Positions 35,462-44,418 of a stretch of DNA of 49,962 nt are shown here, one piece after another (position 1 is the stretch's first letter; every line of letters starts with the position of its first letter). The notes below the pieces were generated by a model, which had not been told where the DNA came from, made no database searches, and saw only the letters and a list, made by a program, of their open reading frames with translations. Both the position numbers and the translations under genes were made by a program. The DNA is from Thermoguttaceae bacterium (lineage in GTDB: Bacteria; Planctomycetota; Planctomycetia; Pirellulales; Thermoguttaceae). The DNA is taken from assembly GCA_017937685.1 (NCBI GenBank), contig JAGBDD010000218.1:1-49962 (forward strand), read 5' to 3'.

Positions 35462-35490
35462 TTGACGAACGCGGCGCGTTTCGGTATTTT
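35462..35490 (+). promoter_or_regulatory. Promoter of the beta-propeller lipoprotein gene
   Basis: TTGACG at 35462-35467, spacer 17, TATTTT at 35485-35490. The preceding TTTCCC matches that before the fabH promoter. Confidence 0.75.
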
Positions 35491-35568
35491 AAACGGGGCG
35501 TTTTTTCGATAAAACGGGAAAGACTGGCGCCCGACTCGACGGTTTCGCAAAAGATATAACAATTAATA

Positions 35569-37311
35569 ATGGCAAAACGAAAAAAAAACGGCGCGCTTGC
35601 CGACCTCGAAACGAAGACGAACGAAGGTAAAAACGAACCGGTAAAAACGAACGCGTCGGTTTTGCGGACGCGTCGAGCGTTTTTGACGTGGGCGTTGACC
35701 GGCGTCGGCGCGACGTTTTTAGGCGGCGGAGTCGGTTGCGCCGGCAAAGCGAAATGTTTTTTGCGGCGAGAAAATAAAATTAAATCGACGATTCCTTTGG
35801 CGCAAACGGAAACGACGCTTCGGGTCGACGGGCGCGTCGAGCGAATGGAAATCGCGAAAAATTCCAAGCGGATTCTTGTCGAATTGCGCGATTTTGGCGA
35901 GGCGTCGGAAGACGCTTACTCCGAGTTTTTCGCGTCCGGCGGCGTTCGAACGGAGGCGGCGGAGGGGGGAAGCGTTCTCGAACTTTGGAACGTCGAATTT
36001 TTGGAGGCGCGCCGGGAAGCGTTCGACGCGACCGACCCGATCGACGTCGAATCGGCGACTTTCGACGACGCCGGAACCCGCGTCTTTTGGACGACTCGCG
36101 AGAGCGAGCGCGTCGGAGCGTTCGCCGACTCTTCGACGGGGGAAAAGCGGAGCGGCGACGAGGGAAAAATCGGTTCGGGAATCGCGTTGGCGAGCGCGGT
36201 AACGTCGGACGAAAAATATTGGGGAGAGCGAAACGCGGCGCGGCGAGAGACGAGCGTTTTTGAACCGGCGACGCGAACCGTTTTGGCGACGCGAGCCTTT
36301 GAAAGCGCGAACTTCCAAGAGGAAAACGGAGGCGAAAACGCGACGCGGTTGAAGATTTCGGAGGCGGCCAAGGGCGCCGAGGCGGTTTGGCTGTCGCCGA
36401 ACGCTCGCTGGATCGTCGGACGCGTCGGACAAAACGGAGAGATTGGCGCGAACGGCGAAGACGGAGCGGTCGCGCAAGACGGCGAAACTTTAACGATCGG
36501 CGAATGGGCGTTGACTTTGCGGCGAGACCGACGGCGCGTCGTTCGTTTTCCGAAGTCGGTCAAGATGACGTTTGCGGAATCGACTTCCAACGAGACGATC
36601 GAAGGGCGCGTCGTCGACGCGTTGGCCGTTTCGCCCGCCGGAGATTTGGTCGCGACGTTGGTCGAGGAAACGCCGCTCGACGACGGCAAAAAACTAAAAT
36701 TGCGCGAAGTTAGCGAGAATAGTCAAAATAGCGAAGCCGTCGAGAGCGCCGCCGCGTCGACGAACGCGGGGGAGCGGGGCGATCGTTCCGATTTTTCCGG
36801 CTTCATTCCCCGATTTAAAATCGTTATTTGGGATTTGAGCGTTCCGGAAACGGTCGAATGGGAAAAAGCGAAAAAACCGTTGCAAGCGTTGGAGGTTGCG
36901 CAGATTGCCGTCGCCGGGCCGGTTTCGCGGCGTTTTTGCCGATTTTCGCCGAACGGGCAGATTTTCGCGGCGAGAATCGACCCTCGTTACGTCTCCCTTT
37001 GGCAGGCGGCGAACGGGCGGCTTCTCGGCGAGTTGGGGGAACACGAGAGCGACGTTTCCGACTTCGCGTTCTCTCCGAACGGAATGAAAGCGGCGGCGGC
37101 GACCGGAACGGGCAAGCGCGTTCTCCTTTGGAATATTCGCAAGGGCGCGGCGCATCGAACGCTTCGGGAAACGGCGGCGGAGGTCGCGTCGATCGACGCG
37201 GTCGCTTTCTCCCCCGACGGCGGCTCCGTTTTTTTCGCGAACGATTTGGGCGAAATCAAACGCTGGAACGCTCGCGCCGAACGTCGCGACGAGGAGACGG
37301 AAAAACGGTAA
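35569..37311 (+). CDS. Exported WD40-type beta-propeller, putative Tat lipoprotein
   Basis: 580 residues. The N-terminal ~30 charged residues precede a twin-arginine signal (LRTRRAFLTWALTG, residues 32-45) and a lipobox-like GVGC with Cys57. The rest has repeated propeller blades: VLELWNVEFLEARR, EAVWLSPNARWIVGRV, DALAVSPAGDLVATLV, FSPNGQIFAARI...VSLWQAANGRLLGELGEHESDV, FAFSPNGMKAAAATGTGKRVLLWNI, AFSPDGGSVFFANDLGEIKRWNA. The C-terminal blades are the clearest. Such WD40 proteins are abundant in planctomycetes and usually serve as binding scaffolds. The ribosome site is weak. The gene stands alone, with a promoter at 35462-35490. Confidence 0.82.
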   Translation: MAKRKKNGALADLETKTNEGKNEPVKTNASVLRTRRAFLTWALTGVGATFLGGGVGCAGKAKCFLRRENKIKSTIPLAQTETTLRVDGRVERMEIAKNSKRILVELRDFGEASEDAYSEFFASGGVRTEAAEGGSVLELWNVEFLEARREAFDATDPIDVESATFDDAGTRVFWTTRESERVGAFADSSTGEKRSGDEGKIGSGIALASAVTSDEKYWGERNAARRETSVFEPATRTVLATRAFESANFQEENGGENATRLKISEAAKGAEAVWLSPNARWIVGRVGQNGEIGANGEDGAVAQDGETLTIGEWALTLRRDRRRVVRFPKSVKMTFAESTSNETIEGRVVDALAVSPAGDLVATLVEETPLDDGKKLKLREVSENSQNSEAVESAAASTNAGERGDRSDFSGFIPRFKIVIWDLSVPETVEWEKAKKPLQALEVAQIAVAGPVSRRFCRFSPNGQIFAARIDPRYVSLWQAANGRLLGELGEHESDVSDFAFSPNGMKAAAATGTGKRVLLWNIRKGAAHRTLRETAAEVASIDAVAFSPDGGSVFFANDLGEIKRWNARAERRDEETEKR

Positions 37312-37432
37312 AGTTTGCCGACTCCAACTTAAACGGCGCTTTTTACGCGAGTTGCGCGTTTAGACTAACCGTTAAAATCGATTGGGCGCGCGGCGAAACG
37401 GCGGCTTTTCTCCGAAGAATCGCGGCGAGTCG

Positions 37433-37461
37433 TTGACTTTCGACGCTCGCCGGGGTATACT
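37433..37461 (+). promoter_or_regulatory. Promoter of the NUDIX hydrolase gene
   Basis: TTGACT at 37433-37438, spacer 17, TATACT at 37456-37461; about 100 bases before the ATG. Confidence 0.85.
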
Positions 37462-37558
37462 GGACGACTGACGGAGAGTCGAGCGGCTCGCCGATTTTTT
37501 ACTTTGGAGCGTCGCGACGCAAAGGGCGCGGCGGTAAATAGCGAACGCGGAGCGGCCA

Positions 37559-38104
37559 ATGAGCGCGACGAACAAAACGCCGGACGGCGAGCCGATTTTA
37601 TTTGAAGGGCGAATTTTTAACGTCGTCGAACGGACGCAAGTCGGTCGAAGCGGCAAAATCTTGAAGCGTCAAGTGGTGAAACATCCCGGCGCGGTGGCGA
37701 TCGTTCCGATTTTGCCGGACGGTCGGGTTTTGCTGATCGAACAATACCGCGTCGCGTTGCAAAAAACGATTTTCGAGGTTCCCGCCGGAACGCGCGAAGT
37801 CGGCGAAGAACCGCTCTTGACGGCGACTCGGGAACTGATCGAAGAAACCGGGTATTCCGCCGGAAAAATCGAGCGGCTGACCGCGATTTACTCGTCGCCG
37901 GGGATTCTGCAGGAAGAGCTGATTCTGTACTTGGCGACCGACTTGACGCCGGGCGAAAGCGCGCTCGAAGACGGCGAAAAAATCGAGCCGAGCCCGAAAA
38001 CTTGGGACGAAATCGACGCGATGATCGCCGCCGAGGAAATCGTCGACGCGAAAACGCTCGTCGCGCTCCTGTTGGCGCGTCAAAAGTTGAACGTCGGTTG
38101 TTAA
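37559..38104 (+). CDS. NUDIX hydrolase, ADP-ribose pyrophosphatase-like
   Basis: 181 residues with GGAG before the ATG. A complete Nudix box GTREVGEEPLLTATRELIEETGY spans residues ~77-99 (pattern G-x5-E-x7-REUxEExGU), so the Mg-binding glutamates are intact. The N-terminal part (KHPGAVAIVPILPDGRVLLIEQYR) and the IYSSPGILQEELILYLATDL loop match the ADP-ribose pyrophosphatase (NudF-like) subgroup. It would hydrolyse ADP-ribose or related nucleoside diphosphate sugars in the cytoplasm. Independent promoter. The exact substrate is not decidable. Confidence 0.92.
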   Translation: MSATNKTPDGEPILFEGRIFNVVERTQVGRSGKILKRQVVKHPGAVAIVPILPDGRVLLIEQYRVALQKTIFEVPAGTREVGEEPLLTATRELIEETGYSAGKIERLTAIYSSPGILQEELILYLATDLTPGESALEDGEKIEPSPKTWDEIDAMIAAEEIVDAKTLVALLLARQKLNVGC

Positions 38105-38239
38105 ATTGGCGATTGATTTAAGGAAACGACGTTGATTTAGCGAAGAACGCGGCGAACGGCGCTTATTTAGCGTCGCGGGCCGCCGAGCGTCCAATTAAAT
38201 TTTAAGTCAAAAACGAAACCGCGAGGGGAGACGAACGCG

Positions 38240-39265
38240 ATGACGATTAAGAAAACGCTGAAACCGCAAGTGATTTTGACCGGGTTCGCCGACGAATGCT
38301 CCAACGAAAAGACGCTCGTCGAGCAGTTCGCGACCTTCGCCGCGCTCGGCTTGCAATATTATAGCGTCCGTTTTGTGAACCTCGGCGACGGCGTGAAGAA
38401 CGTGATGGCGCTGACGACCGACGAAATTCGCCGCGTGATCGAAGTGCAAAACGATTACGGCCTGAACGTTTCGTCGATCGGGTCGCCGATCGGAAAGGTG
38501 AAATTGCTCGACGTGGAGGACGGCTCGAACGACCGTTACGTTCCGTTCGACGAATATTTGGAAAAGGACGTCAAGCGCGTTTGCGACGTCGCGCACCTCT
38601 TCGAAACGAAGCTGATTCGCGGGTTCTCGTTCTACCAACCGAAGGGGGACGACCCGAAAAAGTATATTTCGCAAGCGGTCGACCGTTTGGGGAAAATCGC
38701 CGAGACGTGCCATCGCTCCGACTTGACGTTCGGGCTGGAAGTCGAGGCAAACCTTATCGGTTGCAACGGTTGGATTTTGGCGGAAATTTACCGTCAAGTC
38801 AACCATCCGGCGATGAAGCTGATCTTCGACGCGGCGAACCTCGTCGTTCAAGGGTATACGACCGCCGAAATTTACGAGCAATACGAAGCGATGAAGCCGG
38901 GGCTCGGTTGGCTGCATATCAAGGATTATGTGAAGACGGTCGTCGAAGAGAAGGGCGGCCGCCAAGACGAAGAAAAGATGAAGGGGTTCGTCCCTTGCGA
39001 CCGCGGTTACTCCGGACACGAGGCGATTTTGCGCGACTTCGCCAAGATCGCGCCGTCGTTGACGGAAAACCTGAAAACGCGCGGCGTTCCGGGCGTCTTC
39101 GTCGACCTCGAACCGCACGTCAAAGGCGGCGGTCAGTTCGGCGGTTTCAGCGGTTGCGATGGTCTCGGCGTCGCGTTGCGGGCGCTTTGCCGAACGCTCG
39201 ATTACGTTGGAATCGACTATCATCTCCGCGATTTCGACGACGTTCGCGCCGCTCGCGGTTTTTGA
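38240..39265 (+). CDS. Sugar phosphate isomerase/epimerase (AP endonuclease 2-fold TIM barrel)
   Basis: 341 residues. TIM-barrel pattern of the xylose-isomerase-like/AP-endonuclease-2 superfamily: ILTGFADECSNEKTLVEQFATFAALGLQYYSVR, VSSIGSPIGKVKL, GLEVEANLIGCNGWIL (metal ligand Glu), LIFDAANLVVQG (Asp), GWLHIKDYVKT (His and Asp), FVDLEPHVKGGGQFGGFSG (final Glu). The metal ligands look intact. Members convert keto- and aldo-sugars or inositols. The substrate is unknown. The gene is flanked by gaps of 135 and 435 bases and appears monocistronic. This is a different family branch from the XylA homologue at 30430. Confidence 0.88.
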   Translation: MTIKKTLKPQVILTGFADECSNEKTLVEQFATFAALGLQYYSVRFVNLGDGVKNVMALTTDEIRRVIEVQNDYGLNVSSIGSPIGKVKLLDVEDGSNDRYVPFDEYLEKDVKRVCDVAHLFETKLIRGFSFYQPKGDDPKKYISQAVDRLGKIAETCHRSDLTFGLEVEANLIGCNGWILAEIYRQVNHPAMKLIFDAANLVVQGYTTAEIYEQYEAMKPGLGWLHIKDYVKTVVEEKGGRQDEEKMKGFVPCDRGYSGHEAILRDFAKIAPSLTENLKTRGVPGVFVDLEPHVKGGGQFGGFSGCDGLGVALRALCRTLDYVGIDYHLRDFDDVRAARGF

Positions 39266-39553
39266 TCGAGCGACGTTAACTCGCGTCAAATAGGGAATTG
39301 CGTTGTTTTTGCTTGGGAGGGCGCGTCGAGTCGGACGCGTCCTTTTTTTGCGTCGCCGAGGGCTTGTTTCGGCGAAGACGTCCGAACCGACGTTCCGCGG
39401 GCGCGTTCTTTCCGTTTCTTTTTGCTCCCCGACGCGACCTTTCCGTTCGTCGACTCGAGCGCTTCCGTCGAAACCGGCGCCAAGTCGACGCGTTGCGACG
39501 GCGGGGGAAGCGGACGAAAAAATTTTTTCGTTTTTTTCTCTTCTTCTTTTTCC

Positions 39554-39582
39554 TTGACTTGGGGAACGCGTCCCGATATAAT
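39554..39582 (+). promoter_or_regulatory. Promoter of the unknown gene at 39701
   Basis: TTGACT at 39554-39559, spacer 17, a perfect TATAAT at 39577-39582. It accounts for the end of the 435-base gap 39266-39700. The rest of that gap shows only shadow ORFs and a T-rich stretch. Confidence 0.88.
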
Positions 39583-39700
39583 GACGCTTAGGTTTCCGCG
39601 ACGCGGCGTCGAGGACGCTTTTTCAAACGCTTAAACCGGAACGCGGCGGCTCTTTGCGTCGCGCCTTTCGGAAAAGTCGGAATAAGAAAGGACGCATAAA

Positions 39701-40507
39701 ATGCAAGAACTTCCTACGCCTTGGGAAAAGCGCAAGTGGTTGAGCAATATTTGCGTTTACGTCGACGATACGATTATTAAGGTCGACTATTATCCGTATC
39801 AATTTTATCAAAAGTTTAACTGGCAAACGACGCATTTGACGGCTTTTTTGCATTTCGCGTTGCGTCGTCAAGTGTTGACGAACAGTTTTGGAACCGCTGT
39901 CGTCAATTTGATTCCGCACGAGCCGGTCGACGGGAAGTACGCGGTTTTGACGGGCGAAGAGCCTTACTTCGAGTGTTGCGAGGACAAATATAAAGGATTT
40001 TTAACCGATATTATCGTCAATACTTACTTCGATTTTCGGCGTTACGTCTTGGAGGCGGACGATCGCGAAAAGAGCCGAATGTTGGCCGAAACGTGCGAAC
40101 GCGAACTCGTCGACCTCTGCGCGCTCTACCATTGGGACGCGGAGCCGATACGGCGAGCGTTTAAAGCGTTTAGGGACGTCGATTACGTTCCGAAGTCGAT
40201 TTATCCCAAGGCGACTTACACGCCCGACAAGGCGTTCAAAATCGGCTTTTATTTCGAGTGGAGCGTTAGCCGTATCGATATTTACGTTCTCGTTGGCAAA
40301 TACCGTTCGAAGAAGGTTTTGCAGCGCGTTTTTCTCTCGTCGATACGTTGCGATTACAACGCGGTCGAGAGTTATTTTCACTCGATTCAATGGTTGACGC
40401 CGCGTCGCTTTCTGCTGCGAATGAACGACCTTAACGGGAAGAAAAAAATCTTCGACCTGGAAACCGGCCAAGTCGAGGACGCAAACCCCGAAACGCCGAA
40501 CGCTTAA
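39701..40507 (+). CDS. Unrecognised cytoplasmic protein, 268 residues
   Basis: No signal peptide or membrane segment. Composition is normal for a globular protein, rich in aromatic residues (Tyr and Phe: VDYYPYQFYQKFNWQ, DKYKGFLTDIIVNTYFDFRRYV, FKIGFYFEWSVSRIDIYVLVGKY). The end (HSIQWLTPRRFLLRMNDLNGKKKIFDLETGQVED) reads like one beta-propeller blade or beta-hairpin. GAAAGG precedes the ATG and a consensus promoter drives it. A beta-propeller gene follows 160 bases downstream, possibly a functional partner. The family is not recognised. It contains more A/T-ending codons (TTT, TAT, ATT) than the flanking housekeeping genes. Confidence 0.75.
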   Translation: MQELPTPWEKRKWLSNICVYVDDTIIKVDYYPYQFYQKFNWQTTHLTAFLHFALRRQVLTNSFGTAVVNLIPHEPVDGKYAVLTGEEPYFECCEDKYKGFLTDIIVNTYFDFRRYVLEADDREKSRMLAETCERELVDLCALYHWDAEPIRRAFKAFRDVDYVPKSIYPKATYTPDKAFKIGFYFEWSVSRIDIYVLVGKYRSKKVLQRVFLSSIRCDYNAVESYFHSIQWLTPRRFLLRMNDLNGKKKIFDLETGQVEDANPETPNA

Positions 40508-40608
40508 CCGCCGCCGTCGCGACGTCGAACGGCTCGACGGCGAACGCGTCCGGCTCCGCGTCGGCGAAAGCAAACGCGGCGTCCAAAGCGTCCGCGTTGC
40601 GGCGTCGC

Positions 40609-40652
40609 GATTAACGTTGCGAAAAATAAGGATTAACGTTGCGAAAAATAAA
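40609..40652 (+). repeat. 22-bp tandem direct repeat before a beta-propeller gene
   Basis: ATTAACGTTGCGAAAAATAA occurs twice in direct tandem (unit 22 bases) 15-60 bases before the ATG at 40667. The second copy runs into the AAAAGGGG ribosome site, so the duplication lies in the leader or promoter region. Confidence 0.9.
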
Positions 40653-40666
40653 AGGGGAAAACCAAC

Positions 40667-41674
40667 ATGACGACTATTCGCGCCGTCGTTGAAATCAATA
40701 ATAAAGCGTCGGGATTCGGCCTTTCCGATTTAACGTTCGAGCCCAAAACCGGCGCGCTTGTCGCGGTTCGCGTTTCTTACGACGAAGCCAGACGGTTCCG
40801 TCGCGGGCTAATCGCTTGGGAAGCCGGAACTTATCGCCAAATTCATTATTGGGAAGACCCGGAATTATCGAGCGATCATCGTAGGAATTGGAGCGAACTG
40901 CTCTTTTCTAAAAACGGAAGCCGGCTGGTTGCCGTCGCTTGTTCCTCGACGTTATGCGCGGTCTTCGGCGCCGATGATTACCGCTTTTTGCGCGAATTTC
41001 CCATTTGCCGTCAAGAAACTTACGTCGCCGCGCCCGCTTTTTCGACCTTGGAGGGCGAAGAAACGAAACTCCTTGTTCCCGCTTGGAACGGAAAATTATA
41101 TCTTTGCGACGTCGATACGCTTAACGTCGAAGAATATTCCGGTTTTCCGAACGCGAAAACGATCTGTTTCGCGGCGTTTAGTTCGCAAAATTCAGGAAAA
41201 CGTTGGCTTCTCGGAGGCTGCAGTCGTTTGGAATCGCGCGACTTAACAACCGGCAAAACAACGGTTTGGGAGCGAGGCGACGAAAGTTCGCCGATCCATT
41301 GCCTTTACTTAAAGAACGAAGAGAAAATTTTTACCCTTGCCGAAAACGGCGCGACGAAAAAAGCGTCTAAAAAGATCGTTCTTCGCGACCCGACCGCGCT
41401 CGAAACGCTTGAAGAATACGAGGTGAAAATTCCCGGCAAAATGAACGCGCCCGAATTGGCGTATTCGGAACGCGACAATTTGGTCGCGGTTGCGACGGGA
41501 AATAGCGGCGCCGTTTTTATTTGGGACGTCCGAACGCGCGAAATTTACGGGCGAATCCCAAGCGTCGGTAAAAACTCGTATGTCCAAAGGTTGGCGTTTT
41601 CGCCGACCGCTTCGGCGCTCGCGGTCGCTTACGACGTCGGAAACGCCCAAATAACGCGGGTTTACGAGTATTAA
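40667..41674 (+). CDS. Beta-propeller (WD40-like) protein
   Basis: 335 residues without a signal peptide. Propeller-like blades: LTFEPKTGALVAVRV, LLFSKNGSRLVAVACSSTLCAVFGAD, AFSTLEGEETKLLVPAWNGKLYLCDVDTLN, SRLESRDLTTGKTTVWERG, AYSERDNLVAVATGNSGAVFIWDVRTREIYGRIP, LAFSPTASALAVAYDVGNAQITRVYE. Probably six or seven blades and cytoplasmic. Binding role inferred; no catalytic motif. AAAGGGG precedes the ATG. It follows the unrecognised gene at 39701 and resembles it in codon composition, so the two may form a unit. Confidence 0.78.
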   Translation: MTTIRAVVEINNKASGFGLSDLTFEPKTGALVAVRVSYDEARRFRRGLIAWEAGTYRQIHYWEDPELSSDHRRNWSELLFSKNGSRLVAVACSSTLCAVFGADDYRFLREFPICRQETYVAAPAFSTLEGEETKLLVPAWNGKLYLCDVDTLNVEEYSGFPNAKTICFAAFSSQNSGKRWLLGGCSRLESRDLTTGKTTVWERGDESSPIHCLYLKNEEKIFTLAENGATKKASKKIVLRDPTALETLEEYEVKIPGKMNAPELAYSERDNLVAVATGNSGAVFIWDVRTREIYGRIPSVGKNSYVQRLAFSPTASALAVAYDVGNAQITRVYEY

Positions 41675-41875
41675 CGTTGACTGCTGAAATGCTTCTTGAC
41701 GACGTCGGGGAAAATTGGGGCTCGCGAACCTTGCGCTTATTGCGGCGAACCGCGACCGTTTCGTTAGCGACGTTCCAACCGACGACGGCGCAAGACGTTA
41801 AACGCGCCGTCGCGCCGCGCCGCGTCGCGTTGGAAGGCGAAAGGGAAGCCTTCGGCGTTCGCGGTTGAACGTCGG

Positions 41876-41984
41876 CGGACGCGGCCCCGGGAAAAGAGGA
41901 CGCGCGACGGGCGAACGGTCGACTTCGCGTTTCTCTTTTAACGGACGCGACCCCGAGAAAAGAGGACGCGCAACGGGGCGAACG
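41876..41984. repeat. Duplicated ~42-bp element at the 3' end of the SDR gene
   Basis: A 42-43 bp sequence (CGGACGCGRCCCCGRGAAAA...) occurs at 41876-41917 and again at 41942-41984, with about four differences. The second copy is the coding end of the SDR gene; the first lies beyond its stop. The rest of the gap 41675-41937 contains a short ORF from a TTG but no supported gene. Confidence 0.8.
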
Positions 41985-42759
41985 CTCGCGCCGAGCCGAA
42001 AAAGACGGCGATCTTATATCGCAAGCTCGGAATGCAAACGACGCGCGGGAAAAGTCGGCGGCGCAACGCTTTAAGGGACGCGTCGACGACCCGTTCCGCG
42101 TCGAGCCAAAGGAAATTCGGGACGGTTTCTTTGATCGTCGAAAAGCGCATCGTCTCCGCGTCGTGAAAACCGGTGCGGGTAAAACCGGGGCAAAGCGCCT
42201 GCACGCGGACGCCGATCGGGCCGACGTCGCATTGGAGCGAGCGCGAAAAGCTGATAATAAACGCTTTAGTCGCGGTGTAATCGGCGGCGCCGTCCCCGGC
42301 GAGGAACCCGGCGACCGACGCGACGTTGACGATAAAACCGGCGCCGCGCTTCTTGTTTTGCGCTTTCATCGGAATCAGCGCGGCGCGAGTCAGCCGCATC
42401 GTCGCGAGGCAGTGCGTCTGAATCATCGCCGTTTCGACGTCGAGAAAAACGTCCGGAAATCGTTGGTTCCCGCCGAAACCGGCGTTGTTGACGAGGTAAC
42501 GAAGCGTCGGGAGCGACTCCAAGCGGCGTTCGACCTTTTCGACTTCGTCGAGTTTCGAGAGGTCGGCGACGAGCGTTTCGACCGCGACGCCGAATTGGGC
42601 GGTCAGGTCGGCGGCGATTTCGTCGAGGAGGGCGCCGCGTCGAGCGACGAGAAGAAGGTCGCAACCTTCGGCGGCCAAACGTCTTGCGTAAATTTTGCCG
42701 AAACCGCTCGAAGCGCCGGTGATCGCGGCGACGGGGCGGCTGTTTTCTCCGATGGGCAT
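41938..42759 (-). CDS. Short-chain dehydrogenase/reductase
   Basis: 273 residues; GGAG before the ATG. Classical SDR: the cofactor loop AAITGASSGFGKIYARRLA, NNAGFGG, the catalytic Ser in VNVASVAGF, and the YxxxK pair in ADYTATKAFIISF, followed by VQALCPGFTRTGF. It uses NAD(P)H to reduce or oxidise a carbonyl or alcohol; substrate unknown. Arg (ARR) at the second strand favours NADP(H). The C-terminal tail (FAPLRVLFSRGRVR) is basic and coded by a duplicated element. It is followed on the same strand by no close gene; tilS lies 140 bases upstream. Confidence 0.93.
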   Translation of the reverse strand: MPIGENSRPVAAITGASSGFGKIYARRLAAEGCDLLLVARRGALLDEIAADLTAQFGVAVETLVADLSKLDEVEKVERRLESLPTLRYLVNNAGFGGNQRFPDVFLDVETAMIQTHCLATMRLTRAALIPMKAQNKKRGAGFIVNVASVAGFLAGDGAADYTATKAFIISFSRSLQCDVGPIGVRVQALCPGFTRTGFHDAETMRFSTIKETVPNFLWLDAERVVDASLKALRRRLFPRVVCIPSLRYKIAVFFGSARAFAPLRVLFSRGRVR

Positions 42760-42901
42760 TTTTTTTCTCCGTTGTTGAGGGGTTGGCGGCGGTTGTTTGG
42801 GCGTTTTGGCGAAAATTTGACGGCGCCGCGCTTGCCGCTTTATTTTGCGCGCCCGTTCTATTTTCGCTAATTTGACGGCGAGACGAAATTCAACGCGATT
42901 T

Positions 42902-44275
42902 TCAATCGAACGGCGGCGAAGCGTCGACGGGAACGGAATCGGCGTTTTTGACGCGGCGTTCGAGCCGCAAAGTCGACGAATCCGGAAAAGTCAACCGGAC
43001 GTCGCCGGGAAATTGCGGTTCGGCGCGGCGGTCGAGCGGCGTTTTTCGGACGGCGGCGGCGAGGCGGCGCCATTCGGCGGCGCCCATCGCGGCGAGCGGC
43101 CAATTTCGGTCGCGCCAAATTTGCCGAAAATAACGGCGAACGAGCGGTTCCGGAGCGGCGCGCAACGGTTCGAGCGGCAAAATAACGACGTTCGGCGAAG
43201 ACGCGTCGTTTGCATTGTTTGCGACGTTTGAGGGAGCCGAACGGTTTGCGTTGTTAGCGGCGTTTGAGGGTTTCGGGAGGTTTGCGTTATCTGCGGCGTT
43301 TGAAGAAATAGAACGGTTTGCGTTGTTTGCGGCGTTTGAAGAAATAGAACGGTTTGCGTTGTTTGCGGCGTTTGAAGAAATAGAACGGTTTGCGTTGTTT
43401 GCGGCGTTTGGAAAAGCGTCCGGAACGCCGAGCGCGTCGAGCGTTCGGGCAAAAAGCGCGTCGCGGCGCTTCGCGGCGGCGATTTCCGCGTCGAGAGGGG
43501 CGGTTTGCGCGTCGAAAAAGGTTTCCGTTTCGGCGGCGAGTTCGGACAGTCGAAGGAGCGCGCTCTCCCAACGCCCGGGAAAAATCGACTCGAGAAGGGG
43601 CGCCAACTCGTTGCGGATTCGGTTGCGAGCGTATCGCGGCGACGCGTTCGAGGAGTCGACGCGGTACGGTTGGTTAAGTTGGGCTAAATAGGCGAGAATT
43701 TCGGCGCGTCCGACGGCGAGGAGCGGGCGAATCAGGACGAGCGCTTCGTCGAGCGGGCGAACCGCCGGGACGCCGCGCATACCGTCGAACCCGGCGCCGC
43801 GGAAGAGTCGGAAAAGGAGCGTTTCGAGCTGGTCGTCCCGATGGTGCGCCGTCGCGAGATAACGGGCGCTTCCCGCTTTCGCCGCGTCGACGAGCGCCCG
43901 ATAACGCAACGTCCGCGCCGCGCTCTCCCAACTCCCTTGCCGCCGCGCCTCCGCTTCCAATTCGGCGGGATCGAGCGTTCGGCGAAAAAAATCGACGCCG
44001 AGTTCCGCCGCCAACGCCTCGACAAACGCGACGTCGCCGTCCGACTCCGCGCCGCGAGAGCGATGATCGACCGTCGCGACGAAAAAATTGAGCCGTAAAT
44101 CCGGATTATTCGTTATTTCCGGAAGTCGAACGAGCCCGCGAAGGAGCGCGACGCTGTCGGCGCCTCCGGAAACCGCGACGCAAACCCGGCGAGAACGCCA
44201 AGCGTCGAGCGGAAAGGCGGCGAGCAGGGCGCTTTCGAACGGTTGCAACGGTAAATGAAGCGAAAGGGGCGACAC
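42902..44275 (-). CDS. tilS: tRNA(Ile)-lysidine synthetase TilS with Asn-rich repeat insert
   Basis: 457 residues from GTG 44275. TilS ligates lysine to C34 of the AUA-decoding tRNA-Ile, using ATP. The PP-loop SGGADSVALLRGL lies at residues 36-48; VDHRSRGAESDGDVAFVEALAAELG, ATAHHRDDQLETLLFRLFRGAG and YRVDSSNASPRYARNRIRNEL are characteristic of the N-terminal domain. Residues ~290-355 are a low-complexity insert of 12-residue repeats (NAANNANRSISS) from 36-bp DNA repeats. The C-terminal domain resumes afterwards (APEPLVRRYFRQIW). The insert lies between domains, so activity is probably kept. No clear ribosome site; the next 5' gene is the parvulin. Confidence 0.92.
   Translation of the reverse strand: MSPLSLHLPLQPFESALLAAFPLDAWRSRRVCVAVSGGADSVALLRGLVRLPEITNNPDLRLNFFVATVDHRSRGAESDGDVAFVEALAAELGVDFFRRTLDPAELEAEARRQGSWESAARTLRYRALVDAAKAGSARYLATAHHRDDQLETLLFRLFRGAGFDGMRGVPAVRPLDEALVLIRPLLAVGRAEILAYLAQLNQPYRVDSSNASPRYARNRIRNELAPLLESIFPGRWESALLRLSELAAETETFFDAQTAPLDAEIAAAKRRDALFARTLDALGVPDAFPNAANNANRSISSNAANNANRSISSNAANNANRSISSNAADNANLPKPSNAANNANRSAPSNVANNANDASSPNVVILPLEPLRAAPEPLVRRYFRQIWRDRNWPLAAMGAAEWRRLAAAVRKTPLDRRAEPQFPGDVRLTFPDSSTLRLERRVKNADSVPVDASPPFD
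43209..43410 (-). repeat. 36-bp tandem repeats inside tilS
   Basis: Five consecutive 36-bp units: two diverged (43221-43256, 43257-43292) and three perfect copies (43293-43328, 43329-43364, 43365-43400), with partial units at both ends. The unit encodes NRSISSNAANNA. There are no spacers, so it is not a CRISPR array. In-frame copy-number change would not disrupt tilS. Confidence 0.95.
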
Positions 44276-44418
44276 GAGTTGAAAAAATACGCGGAGAAAA
44301 AAGGAAAACGGGGCGAGCGGTTTGCGGGAAACGGGCGTTTTAGAGGAAATGGGCGGACGGCTCGTCGCGTTTTAACGAACGAGCCGCGTTTAACGGCGCT
44401 TTGGGGAAAACGCGTCGA

